Shown: positions 28,188 to 37,607 of the stretch, piece by piece
How positions within the stretch are numbered: the stretch's first letter is position 1
How the letters are laid out: each line of letters opens with the position of its first letter
Assembly: GCF_029914245.1 (NCBI RefSeq)
Contig: NZ_JARYZI010000006.1
Coordinates: forward strand, 186,001-250,000
DNA: 64,000 nucleotides
Source of the DNA: Fusibacter bizertensis
Lineage (GTDB): Bacteria; Bacillota; Clostridia; Peptostreptococcales; Acidaminobacteraceae
Direction of reading: 5' to 3'
The notes under the pieces: model-generated
The model's input: only the letters and a program-made list of their open reading frames with translations
Database searches by the model: none
What the model was told of the DNA's origin: nothing
Position numbers and translations under genes: made by a program

Positions 28188-31100
28188 ATGTCTGATAAAT
28201 TGATAAAATTCACGGGATTAATGAAAGCAATATTTGAATTAGATAAATCTGATCTTGATTTTGGTATATACAGAATAATGAATATTAGGAAGACTGAAAT
28301 AGAGAAATTTTTAAGCGAAGGTTTACCTCAAAAGGTAAAAGAAACGTTGGAATCATTCTCATCAAACACTGATGAAATCAATGCACGTATTGCAGAAATT
28401 GAAAAAACTTGTGAGTCGGTAGGAGTAGAAGTGTCTGCAAGTAAGATGGCAGATGAATATGATAAGCTTAAATCGCAATTAATTTCAGGAATTGATATGT
28501 CAGCACTTGAAACGGATGTATATTCTGCCTTATTTAGTTTCTTTAACAGATATTATGATGAGGGTGACTTTATATCAAAGCGTAGATATAAAGAGGGGGT
28601 TTATGCTATTCCATATGAAGGGGAAGAGGTTAAGCTCTATTGGGCTAATCAAGACCAATACTATATAAAAACTTCTGAGAATTTTAAGGACTATATTTTT
28701 AAAGATGGTGAACAAGTAGTTCATTTTAGACTTATTGATGCAACTATGGAATTAAACAATAACAAAGAAAATAGTAATAGTAAACGTGTATTCATGTTGT
28801 ATGAAGAAAATGAAGAACGTCCAGACATTAAGACGTTTGAACAAAATGATAATGAACTGATTATTCGTTTTGTTTTTGATGTTCCTGCTGATAAAAAAAG
28901 AAAGTATGCAGAAGAGAATGCACAAAAAATTTCAAATGAAATAGTAAAAACTTATAAAGGTTTTCTAGGTTTATTACGTAATGTTTCATCTGACCCTAAA
29001 AAACCTAAAACACTGATTGAAAAGCATTTAGATGCTTATGTTGCAAAAAATACTTTTGACTATTTTATTCATAAGGATTTACGTGGATTTTTAACTAGAG
29101 AACTGGATTTCTATATTAAGAGTGAAATCATCCATCTTGATGATCTAGATACAACAAATGAGAAAAGGGTAGAAACATACCTTGCAAAAGTTAAAGCAAT
29201 AAAGCGTGTAGGTAAAATTATTATTGATTTTTTGGCTCAAATAGAAAACTTCCAAAAGAAGCTATGGCTTAAAAAGAAGTTTGTTGTAGAAACAAATTGG
29301 TGTATAACACTTGATAAGGTTGATGAGAGCTATTATCAAGATATTATTAATAATAAAGACCAATTACAGGAATGGATTAATATGTATTCAATAAATGAAA
29401 TTGATGGATACACCGAACCATTATCTGTTGATTTCTTGCGTCAAAATTTAAATCTTATAATTGACACAAAACATTTCACTCAAGGTTTTAAAGATAGTCT
29501 AATTGCATCTGTAGATGATTTAGATGAACAAACTAATGGATTATTGATTCATGGTGATAATTATCAAGCTTTAAATTTGATAAAAGAACGTTATGAGAAG
29601 AAATTGAATGGTATTTACATTGATCCACCATATAATACTGATGGAATGGAAATTATATACAAGAACGGATACAAAGATAGCAGTTGGATAACTTTAATGG
29701 CTGATAGATTAGAATTAGGTAATGTATTATTGAAAGATGACGCAGTTGAATGCGTGATGATAGATGATGCTGAATATGCTAATCTATTCAAGCTAATGAG
29801 CCAACAGATGCCAACATATTCAATTAGACCTGTAATAATTGAATATAATCATAGAGGTAGAGTTAAAAGTAATTTTGCATATACACATGAATATGCTGTT
29901 TGGGCTATTCCGGAAGGAAAGGACTTAATAACTCGAAAACGAGAAGTGTCAGATGACATAAGAAGAAATCTGAGAAGAACTGGAACTGATTCCACTAGAC
30001 AATCATCGCCAAGCATGTTCTACGGAATTGAAGTAGATACTAAGTCATTGAAAATTGTCGGTATTACAGAGCCACTACCAATAGATGATGTAATACCTAA
30101 ACATACAAATAAAAAGACTACAATGATATGGCCAATAGATGACAATGGGATAGAAAGAAGATGGTATTATGGTAAAGCCCGTATTATGGATGACGTAGAA
30201 AATGGTACTGTTTGGGCTAAGATTATATCAGGAAAGATTCAAATTCACTATCATCAAGATGGTAAACCGAAATATAGAAAAACGTTACTAAATGGATCAC
30301 TGATGGATTCAAGTACTTATGGTTCAGAGTTATTAAACGATATTTTTGGTATGGGAGCTTCTGCTTTTTCCTTTCCTAAAAGTATACATGCAGTTGAAGA
30401 ATGTATTAACTCTATGACGTATTCAAATGATGCTTGCTTCTTAGATTACTTTGCTGGATCAGGAACTACAGCGCATGCGGTGATTAATATTAACAGGTCG
30501 GATGAAGAGTCGAAAAGGAAGTATATTTTAATAGAGATGGGTGAGTACTTTAATATTGTAACTCTTCCTAGAGTAAAGAAAGTAGTTTATTCAAGTGAAT
30601 GGAACAACGGTAAACCTAAAAATAGAAATAGTGGAGTGTCTCAGATAATTAAGTATTTTAGACTTGAGAGTTATGAAGATGCTTTGTCAAATATTGAATT
30701 TAATGAGAATGCAGGTCAACTACAAAGTCTATTTGGTGAAAACTATTTAATAAATTATATGATGGATGTTGAAACTGAAGGAAGCTTATTGAAAATTGAT
30801 TGTTTTAAATCACCTTTTGAATACAAACTTAATATCGTTGAAAAAAATGAGAGTTTAATCAAGAAAATTGACTTAGTTGAGACATTTAATTATCTATTAG
30901 GCTTACGAGTTATGAAACAAAGCATCATATCTTACTTTAATGCAATAGAAAATGAAAATGGAAATTATGAAGGTGCAGTAACTTTAAAGCAAGATTCTAG
31001 TGGAATGTACGGCTTCAAAATGATTGAAGGAACATTAGCTGACGGACAAAAAGCATTGATTATATGGAGAACGATTTCAGACAACTTGATTGAGAGCAAT

Positions 31101-31274
31101 GCAGCTCTTGACGCTTATTTCAGCGAGAAATCTTTAAAAACAGTTTCAAATCAATTCGATGTAATCTATGTTAATGGTGACAGTAATTTGGAAAATCTAA
31201 AGTCAGATAAAGAGAATTGGAAAGTACGCATGATAGAGATTGAGTTTAAAAATCGTATGTTTGAGGGGGTGTAG
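28188..31274 (+). CDS. mod: Type III restriction-modification methyltransferase (Mod)
   Basis: 1028 residues, longer than the usual 600-700 because of a 430-residue N-terminal region of unknown function. It is an adenine-N6 methyltransferase that also supplies target recognition. Seen: motif IV IDPPYNTDG near residue 478, target-recognition region, then motif I DYFAGSGTTAHAV near 752; this order (IV before I) is the beta class typical of Mod. ATG 28188 follows AACGAGGA. Three bases separate it from res. AT content is high, fitting horizontal gain. Confidence 0.93.
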   Translation: MSDKLIKFTGLMKAIFELDKSDLDFGIYRIMNIRKTEIEKFLSEGLPQKVKETLESFSSNTDEINARIAEIEKTCESVGVEVSASKMADEYDKLKSQLISGIDMSALETDVYSALFSFFNRYYDEGDFISKRRYKEGVYAIPYEGEEVKLYWANQDQYYIKTSENFKDYIFKDGEQVVHFRLIDATMELNNNKENSNSKRVFMLYEENEERPDIKTFEQNDNELIIRFVFDVPADKKRKYAEENAQKISNEIVKTYKGFLGLLRNVSSDPKKPKTLIEKHLDAYVAKNTFDYFIHKDLRGFLTRELDFYIKSEIIHLDDLDTTNEKRVETYLAKVKAIKRVGKIIIDFLAQIENFQKKLWLKKKFVVETNWCITLDKVDESYYQDIINNKDQLQEWINMYSINEIDGYTEPLSVDFLRQNLNLIIDTKHFTQGFKDSLIASVDDLDEQTNGLLIHGDNYQALNLIKERYEKKLNGIYIDPPYNTDGMEIIYKNGYKDSSWITLMADRLELGNVLLKDDAVECVMIDDAEYANLFKLMSQQMPTYSIRPVIIEYNHRGRVKSNFAYTHEYAVWAIPEGKDLITRKREVSDDIRRNLRRTGTDSTRQSSPSMFYGIEVDTKSLKIVGITEPLPIDDVIPKHTNKKTTMIWPIDDNGIERRWYYGKARIMDDVENGTVWAKIISGKIQIHYHQDGKPKYRKTLLNGSLMDSSTYGSELLNDIFGMGASAFSFPKSIHAVEECINSMTYSNDACFLDYFAGSGTTAHAVININRSDEESKRKYILIEMGEYFNIVTLPRVKKVVYSSEWNNGKPKNRNSGVSQIIKYFRLESYEDALSNIEFNENAGQLQSLFGENYLINYMMDVETEGSLLKIDCFKSPFEYKLNIVEKNESLIKKIDLVETFNYLLGLRVMKQSIISYFNAIENENGNYEGAVTLKQDSSGMYGFKMIEGTLADGQKALIIWRTISDNLIESNAALDAYFSEKSLKTVSNQFDVIYVNGDSNLENLKSDKENWKVRMIEIEFKNRMFEGV

Positions 31275-31277
31275 TTT

Positions 31278-34200
31278 ATGCCTCCTAAAAATAATAAGCA
31301 ACTTAACGCATTTAGTGATCAACTTATACTGTTTGAATATTTTTTAAATCAATTCGGAAAAAACAGTTTAAAATCTTTGGCTGGTAAACTTAATGATGCT
31401 GATTATGAAGGATACGATTCGAATAATCATACCTATTTTTACAATTATCTAGTTAGAGTATGTGCTGCAAGTAAAGACAAAGTAAAAATCAGTAAGGACA
31501 AATTAAGTATCTATGATGATAATATAGTTAGACACGTAAAACAAATTGGTGAAAAGCGTGGTGGAATTACGTTAAAGTATTTTCAGTATATATCACTGTT
31601 GTTTACTGAGATGTATTTAGATAGGTATTTTACTGATCAACACAATTTCATTCAAGACTTAAACTCATTTATTAAAACAAAGAAAACAGAATCTCTTGGG
31701 AAGCTGGAATTTAAACCTTACGATTCAGATAGTATAAATAAGATTGCATTCATGTCAGCAACAGGTAGTGGTAAGACATTGATTATGCATATCAACATAT
31801 TACAGTATATACACTATTTTAAAAAAGCTCAGAGAATTAATAGCAAACTTACAATTAACAAAATAATCATGTTAGCACCCAATGAAGGTATGTCAATGCA
31901 ACATTTAGATGAGCTAAGACTATCGTCAATTAAAGCTGCTTTATTTGAGAAAAACACTGTTTTATTACAGTCTCAAAATGAGGGCGTTGTTGTAATTGAT
32001 ATGAACAAACTAAAAGAAGAAGGAAAAGTAAAAACTGTATCGGTAGACAGTTTTGAGCAAAACAATTTAGTACTAGTTGATGAAGGTCATAGAGGTTTAT
32101 CAGGAGATGTGTGGTACGATTTTAGAACACGATTATCTGAGGAAGGATTTGTCTTTGAATATTCTGCTACATTCAAACAAGCTCTAAAAGCCAATAGTAC
32201 TAAAACTGATGAAAAAGCTTTAATGGAAGAGTATGGCAAGTCAATTATTATGGATTATTCCTATAAGTACTTTTATGAGGACGGTTATGGTAAAGAATAT
32301 CATATATATAATCTGAAGGATAGTATAGACGAGGAACAGCGGCATCTATACTTAACAGGTTGTTTGTTATCGTTCTATCAGCAACTGAAACTGTTTGAAA
32401 CTAATGGTCAGGATTATAGAGCATTTAATATCGAGAAGCCTTTATTAGTATTTGTAGGTAATCGTGTTACTGCTTCTACTTCGAAGGCTGAGCTTACTGA
32501 TGTTGAGGAAGTATTAGATTTCATTGATAAATTCGTTAATAAAATTGAAAGAACCGTTTCTCGTATAAAAGCCGTACTTGATGAAGATACTGGTTTAATT
32601 GATGGACGTGGTAATGAACTTTTTTATGGAGATTTTCAAGCATTGCGTTCAATTTTTGGTCAGTCACCTGATGCTAAAGATATCTATAGAGACATTTTAA
32701 AAGTAGTTTTTAATACTGAAACAGCTTCTGACGAACCGAGACTTCATCTTGTGAATCTTAAACAAGTTAAAGGCGAAATAGCTTTGAGAATCGGAGAATA
32801 TGGTGAATTTTTTGGCGTTATCAATATTGGTGATACTTCAGCACTCCTTAAGAAAAGTGAAGAAAATAAAATTGTAACAAGAACAGAAGAATTTATTAGT
32901 GATTCACTATTTAGATTAATTAATGACAAAAATTCAACTATTAATATTCTTGTAGGTTCAAGAAAGTTCACAGAAGGATGGAATAGTTGGCGAGTATCTA
33001 CAATGGGTTTAATTAATTTTGCAAAAGGCGAAGGGTCGCAAGCAATACAGCTATTTGGACGTGGAGTGAGATTAAAGGGCTATAACGGCGGATTAAAGCG
33101 TAGTAATAAAATAGAGGATAGCTTAACGCTTCCTAAATACATCAATGTTTTAGAAACATTAACCATCTTTGGTATCAAAGCTCAGTATATGGAAGATTTC
33201 AAAAAATATTTGGATTTGGAAGGTATGCCTTCTAATGAAAATGTACATGAGTTCACGATGCCAGTAATAAGTCGATTTAATGAAGTCAAATCAAAGAAAT
33301 TAAAAGTAATAAAAGTAAAAGACGGGGTTAATTTTAAAAAGCAAGCTAAGCGTCTTATTCTAGATATTCCAGATGAAGGATTTATGAGATACCTTGCTAA
33401 AAACAAAGTTACTATTGATTGTCGTTCAAAGGTACAAACAATAGAATCGAGCTATAGCATATTAAACATACATTCAACTACGGATGGACATGTTATTGAT
33501 AAGGTATACCTCTCAATCTTTAACTATGAACTGATTTTTGAGGAGCTTGAGATTTATAAAAATGAGAAGCATTATTTCAACATTATAATTAACAAAGACA
33601 AACTTAAAGATATATTAAGTGTTGAAGGTTGGTATTCATTGATAATACCAAAAACTCATATTGAAATTGACACAGTTGAGAAGTTGTATGCAGCAACCGA
33701 TTATTGTGTTATGGTTTTAAAAAGTTACATGGATAAGTATTTTAAGTTTAAGAAAGAAGAATGGGAAGCTCCGTTTTTAGAGTACAAAGAACTGACGGAA
33801 GAAGATAATAACTTTATATCAGAGTATAATATATCTTATACAGAAGCAGGTGAAGGTGATGAAGGCGCAACTGAACTTAATGAGTTCATTAAGAATATTG
33901 CTGATATCATTGATGCCAATAATGGATTAGATGAGTACGAAAAAACAAGTTTCAATGGGAGCCTAACAGCTTTTGACTTTAGATCACACCTATATTCGCC
34001 ACTACTATGTCTGAAGGCAAATGGACTTAAAATACAAGTTTCACCGGTAAGTTTAAATGAAGATGAAAAGGCGTTTGTAGATGTATTGAGACAATATGTG
34101 GAAGATAATTCAGGGTTATTCACAGATAAAAGCTTATATCTTCTTAGAAATAAAAGTAAATCAGGAATGGGATTTTTTGAAGCAGGTAACTTCTATCCAG

Positions 34201-34511
34201 ATTATGTATTATGGATAGATACAGAGGAAATTCAATATATATCCTTTGTTGACCCAAAGGGTCTGATGAGAGTGAGACCAGATGATCCTAAAATTAATTT
34301 CTATGCAAAGATAAAAGAGTTAGAAGAACAGTTACAACCTTCTTGTACTGAGAAAAAAATCGTTCTTAATTCATTTATTGTTTCGAGTACTCCTTCATTA
34401 GATTTAAAAAGTTGGTGGAATATGAGTAAACCTGAACGTGAAGAACGGAATGTATTAAGTCTTGATAATAATGATTGTATTGAAGTTATGATTGGTAAAA
34501 TCCTTTCCTAG
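31278..34511 (+). CDS. res: Type III restriction enzyme, Res subunit (SF2 helicase + nuclease)
   Basis: 1077 residues. Seen: Walker A MSATGSGKTLIMH near 157-167, DEGH box VDEGHRGLSG near 268, motif III FEYSATF, FTEGWNSWRVSTMG, motif VI QLFGRGVRLKG near 590, and near the C-terminus a PD-(D/E)xK nuclease GNFYPDYVLWI...FVDPKG (about 973-993). Works with Mod to cleave unmodified DNA after ATP-driven sliding. SD GAGGGGGTG precedes ATG 31278. All key motifs look intact. Confidence 0.95.
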   Translation: MPPKNNKQLNAFSDQLILFEYFLNQFGKNSLKSLAGKLNDADYEGYDSNNHTYFYNYLVRVCAASKDKVKISKDKLSIYDDNIVRHVKQIGEKRGGITLKYFQYISLLFTEMYLDRYFTDQHNFIQDLNSFIKTKKTESLGKLEFKPYDSDSINKIAFMSATGSGKTLIMHINILQYIHYFKKAQRINSKLTINKIIMLAPNEGMSMQHLDELRLSSIKAALFEKNTVLLQSQNEGVVVIDMNKLKEEGKVKTVSVDSFEQNNLVLVDEGHRGLSGDVWYDFRTRLSEEGFVFEYSATFKQALKANSTKTDEKALMEEYGKSIIMDYSYKYFYEDGYGKEYHIYNLKDSIDEEQRHLYLTGCLLSFYQQLKLFETNGQDYRAFNIEKPLLVFVGNRVTASTSKAELTDVEEVLDFIDKFVNKIERTVSRIKAVLDEDTGLIDGRGNELFYGDFQALRSIFGQSPDAKDIYRDILKVVFNTETASDEPRLHLVNLKQVKGEIALRIGEYGEFFGVINIGDTSALLKKSEENKIVTRTEEFISDSLFRLINDKNSTINILVGSRKFTEGWNSWRVSTMGLINFAKGEGSQAIQLFGRGVRLKGYNGGLKRSNKIEDSLTLPKYINVLETLTIFGIKAQYMEDFKKYLDLEGMPSNENVHEFTMPVISRFNEVKSKKLKVIKVKDGVNFKKQAKRLILDIPDEGFMRYLAKNKVTIDCRSKVQTIESSYSILNIHSTTDGHVIDKVYLSIFNYELIFEELEIYKNEKHYFNIIINKDKLKDILSVEGWYSLIIPKTHIEIDTVEKLYAATDYCVMVLKSYMDKYFKFKKEEWEAPFLEYKELTEEDNNFISEYNISYTEAGEGDEGATELNEFIKNIADIIDANNGLDEYEKTSFNGSLTAFDFRSHLYSPLLCLKANGLKIQVSPVSLNEDEKAFVDVLRQYVEDNSGLFTDKSLYLLRNKSKSGMGFFEAGNFYPDYVLWIDTEEIQYISFVDPKGLMRVRPDDPKINFYAKIKELEEQLQPSCTEKKIVLNSFIVSSTPSLDLKSWWNMSKPEREERNVLSLDNNDCIEVMIGKILS

Positions 34512-34576
34512 ATGTTTAATTACTTGCGAACATTTACAAAAGCACTAAGTAGTGATACGCATATGATACACGTATT

Positions 34577-34683
34577 ATTTGATAATAGAGAAATAAGCCT
34601 ATTTGAATGATTTGCGCGAAGAGAAAAACCAGTATTTGCAGTATGTGTAGAATTGACACAATGCCACTGTATTGAGTGGGAAT
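34577..34683 (+). pseudogene. Probable decayed guaA 3' end (internal attachment scar)
   Basis: ATTGAGTGGGAATAG (34670-34684) spells the GuaA C-terminus IEWE-stop and matches the guaA tail ATAGAATGGGAATAG. Upstream, TTTGATAATA, TTTGAATGATTTGC and GCCAC occur in the order and near the spacing of the corresponding guaA segments (TTGATAAGA, GTGAATGAAGTGC, GCCGCC), but frames are broken. The match is short; it would mark the right end of the integrase-rep-type III R-M element. Confidence 0.45.
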
Positions 34684-34709
34684 AGGAAGTTGATATAACT
34701 TAGATCATG

Positions 34710-34800
34710 AAGCCCCCAATAACTTAACCGAAAATGACAAGAAGTCCTCGCCCTTCGGGCTGTGGATTGCCATTTTCAGTTAAGTTATTGGGGGCTTTTT
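34710..34800 (+). terminator. Very long hairpin with T run
   Basis: Arms 34710-34736 and 34771-34797 (AAGCCCCCAATAACTTAAC... and its complement) pair over 27 bp with one mismatch. The loop holds a second small hairpin GCCCTTCGGGC (34750-34760). TTTTT follows. It can terminate transcripts after res or the guaA scar; the stem is longer than ordinary terminators. Confidence 0.7.
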
Positions 34801-34916
34801 ATGTTGATCTAGGTGAATCAATTTGTGGGGGCGAAACGACATACATTATCAACCTTTAATATAATAATGATTTATGATAAACTGATACCAAAATAACCTA
34901 TAAAAGAAGGTACGAG

Positions 34917-35252
34917 ATGGACAGGATTGACAACCTTTATAAATCAATTTTAGAATTCAGAAACGCTAGGGACTGGAAACAATTTCACACACCAGAAAAT
35001 TTGGCTAAATCTATCTCAATTGAAGCGGCTGAACTACTTGAACATTTTCAGTGGGGCGATGATTATAGTGTAAATGAACTCAGTGATGAGTTAGCAGATA
35101 TCCTCATTTACTCCTTTCTGATGGCTGATGCAGTAGGCGTTGATATCGAAGAAATCATGCTTAAAAAAATTGAGAGAAACAAAAATAGATTTCCTGTGGA
35201 AAAAGTAAAAGGAAATAGTGGTAAAAATACACGCGTTGACTTGGAGGAATGA
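34917..35252 (+). CDS. MazG-like nucleotide pyrophosphohydrolase
   Basis: 111 residues. Known: this all-alpha family hydrolyses non-canonical or excess (d)NTPs to monophosphates. Seen: SIEAAELLEHFQW (about 38-50) and ELSDELADILIYSFLMAD (about 58-75), the EExxE and ExxD metal-binding pattern of the MazG/dCTPase-like group. AGAAGG before ATG 34917. Stop and start of the next gene overlap (ATGATGG), so the two are translationally coupled; pairing with a nuclease-helicase suggests a defence role. Confidence 0.85.
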   Translation: MDRIDNLYKSILEFRNARDWKQFHTPENLAKSISIEAAELLEHFQWGDDYSVNELSDELADILIYSFLMADAVGVDIEEIMLKKIERNKNRFPVEKVKGNSGKNTRVDLEE

Positions 35253-36817
35253 TGGGTAGATTAACTCAATTTGACTTTAACTATTTATCTATTCAAGAAA
35301 TTCAACTACACAAATTTGGGAATAATTGGCCGGTTGTTTATATCTTGGAAAATGGAAAGGAAGCATATGTTGGTGAAACTACAAGTGCAGTTAGGAGAAT
35401 CAAAACGCATTTAGAAGATCCAATAAGAAAACCGTTAAAAACTGTAAGTATTGTTACAGATGAAGAGTTTAACAAATCTGTTGCGCTAGATTTGGAGTCA
35501 ATGCTAATAGAATACATAGCAGCAGATGGCAAGTATCTCTTACAAAACAACAATAAAGGAATTAGGAATCACAATTATTTTGAGCGAGAAAAGTACACTA
35601 ACAGTTTTAAGGAAATTTGGGAAGAACTTAAGGAAAATAAAATCACGGTTAACAGTATTTTTGATATAAAAAATAGTGATTTATTTAAATTGTCACCCTA
35701 TAAAGTACTGACAGAAGATCAAATTGATATCGTTAATGCATTAGATCAAATTATATTAAGTCATACTGATTCTGTTAATGTTATAAAAGGCGAACCGGGT
35801 TCAGGTAAAACTATCTTAGCTGTTTATCTTGCTAAGTATTTTGCATCACATGAATTTATGCCGCTACCTAAGATAGGTATTGTTTTACCCATGACTTCTC
35901 TCAGAGGCACTGTAAAAAAGGTTTTCAAAAATGTCGGTGGACTGAAGAGTAACATGGTGTACGGTCCAAGTGAAGTTGTGAAAAGTAATGAAAAATTCGA
36001 CCTATTAATCGTAGACGAAGCACATAGACTATCGCAAAGAAAAAACTTATCAAGTTATGAGTTTTTTGATAAAACTAATGAAAAGCTTGGTTTAGATAAA
36101 GAGACTGGCACACAGCTTGATTGGATACTTGGTTCTGCAAAACATGTCGTGCTATTTTATGACCATAATCAGAGTGTAAAACCTTCTGATATTTCACCTG
36201 ACAAATTTAGTGATTTAAGTGCTAACTGGTTTACTTTGAAAACGCAAATGAGGATTAAAGCTGGTGATGAATATTCGGGTTATATTGAAAATATATTGAG
36301 AGCCGAGCAAACTAACAAAATGGTATTTGATAATTATGACTTGAAGTTATTTGAAGATGTTCAAGAAATGGTTGATGATATTAAAACTAAAGATGGAGAA
36401 TATGGATTATCTCGGGTTGTTGCAGGTTATGCATGGGAATGGAAGTCTAAGAAAAAAACGGAAGCTTATGATATCCAAATTGATGGCTATTCTTATCGCT
36501 GGAATAGTGTAAATAGCGATTGGATTAATTCTAACAATGCGATAAATGAAATAGGCTGTATTCATACAGTTCAAGGCTATGATCTAAATTATACGGGTGT
36601 GATTATTGGTCCGGAGTTAATCTACCGAGATCATCAAGTGAAAGTAGATATAGCTAAATACAAAGACCGATATGGCAAACACAATTCAAAGTCTAATTAT
36701 GAAATGTTAAGCTATATCATCAATATCTATAAAACGCTTATGACACGTGGCATTTTAGGGACGTATGTTTATGTTTGTGATGAGGGGTTAAGAGCGTATT
36801 TAAGGCAGTATTTATAG
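35252..36817 (+). CDS. GIY-YIG nuclease fused to DUF2075 (Schlafen-like) helicase
   Basis: 521 residues. Seen: N-terminal GIY-YIG-like module (VVYILENGKEAYVGET about 27-42, R..TH.ED, and E84-type Glu in DLESMLIEY), then a SF1-like ATPase: Walker A KGEPGSGKTILAVY near 180, Walker B LLIVDEAHRLS near 252, and IHTVQGYDLNYTGVIIG near 435. The gene likely cuts and unwinds nucleic acid. GGAGG at 35243-35247 fits ATG 35252 better than ATG 35249. Coupled to the MazG-like gene. Function in phage defence is inferred from domain content and island location. Confidence 0.85.
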   Translation: MGRLTQFDFNYLSIQEIQLHKFGNNWPVVYILENGKEAYVGETTSAVRRIKTHLEDPIRKPLKTVSIVTDEEFNKSVALDLESMLIEYIAADGKYLLQNNNKGIRNHNYFEREKYTNSFKEIWEELKENKITVNSIFDIKNSDLFKLSPYKVLTEDQIDIVNALDQIILSHTDSVNVIKGEPGSGKTILAVYLAKYFASHEFMPLPKIGIVLPMTSLRGTVKKVFKNVGGLKSNMVYGPSEVVKSNEKFDLLIVDEAHRLSQRKNLSSYEFFDKTNEKLGLDKETGTQLDWILGSAKHVVLFYDHNQSVKPSDISPDKFSDLSANWFTLKTQMRIKAGDEYSGYIENILRAEQTNKMVFDNYDLKLFEDVQEMVDDIKTKDGEYGLSRVVAGYAWEWKSKKKTEAYDIQIDGYSYRWNSVNSDWINSNNAINEIGCIHTVQGYDLNYTGVIIGPELIYRDHQVKVDIAKYKDRYGKHNSKSNYEMLSYIINIYKTLMTRGILGTYVYVCDEGLRAYLRQYL

Positions 36818-36951
36818 ATCATTAAAACGAGAAGTGCAACCAATAACTCAAAAATGAAAAAAGGGGGGGACTGATTAATAATTTTTGATTCCTCCTACGT
36901 ACTTATAGTAAATAAGCATCATCACTCATTAGAGAAAATAGAAAAATTTTG

Positions 36952-37000
36952 AACCTATGTTCTATCTTATTTTCAAGATAAGATTGACATAGGTCTTTTT
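36952..37000 (+). terminator. Terminator after the MazG/GIY-YIG-helicase pair
   Basis: ACCTATGT (36953-36960) with ATCTTAT pairs with ATAAGAT and ACATAGGT (36987-36994), then TTTTT. The rest of the 36818-37160 gap is AT-rich with nothing else seen. Confidence 0.75.
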
Positions 37001-37160
37001 AATTACATTACCAATAGAGTCATGTTTTATTATAATAGGAAAAATAAAATTGGGATATATATTAAAAAAACATTAAAATGTATCAATTAATACGTTTTGG
37101 TTGATATTTATGTATTAAATGGGTATACTATTAATACAAGAGAACAAAGGTGGATACTGA

Positions 37161-37586
37161 ATGAATGAACAAATAATAGAGACAAAAAAATTACTAGATT
37201 TCTCACCTGAAGATATTAAAGCATATCTAAAAGTACTAAAGAGTCTAGTTTTTGAAGATAAATATACAATCTCGAGAAATAGAAATCGAGAAGAAAATAA
37301 GCAGTTTATCGAGGATTTTAAAATTGATTCAAGGAAAGAAAAAGAAATTCTAATGAATTTAGAATTTGATGATTTTTGTTATGCAGTAAATAACAAGAAT
37401 CCCCAATTTGCTCATGAAGTCCTATATATTTTTAACAAAGAGTATGAGTTAGATAGATGGGGTGAGTTAGTTTCAGTTGATATTTACATTAAAACGAATA
37501 AAACCCAGACAAGGATTGGGGAAGATTTTTTGATTATTGTATCATTCCATGAAAGAAATATGCCATTAAAATACTTATTTAAGTAA
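37161..37586 (+). CDS. Putative MqsR-like toxin of a Panacea toxin-antitoxin module
   Basis: 141 residues. The C-terminal half has the MqsR-like pattern: LEFDDFCYAVNNKNP, then YELDRWGELVSVDIYIKTN and FLIIVSFHE (compare DFYKS...W.DVY...YIKL...VISFK). Known: MqsR is an mRNA interferase. It lies 21 bp before a protein with zinc finger, HTH and Panacea domain, as expected for toxin-antitoxin pairs. Family assignment rests on pattern only. AGGTGG precedes ATG 37161. Confidence 0.6.
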   Translation: MNEQIIETKKLLDFSPEDIKAYLKVLKSLVFEDKYTISRNRNREENKQFIEDFKIDSRKEKEILMNLEFDDFCYAVNNKNPQFAHEVLYIFNKEYELDRWGELVSVDIYIKTNKTQTRIGEDFLIIVSFHERNMPLKYLFK

Positions 37587-37607
37587 ATTGGCGAGGAGGT
37601 GAAGTGT

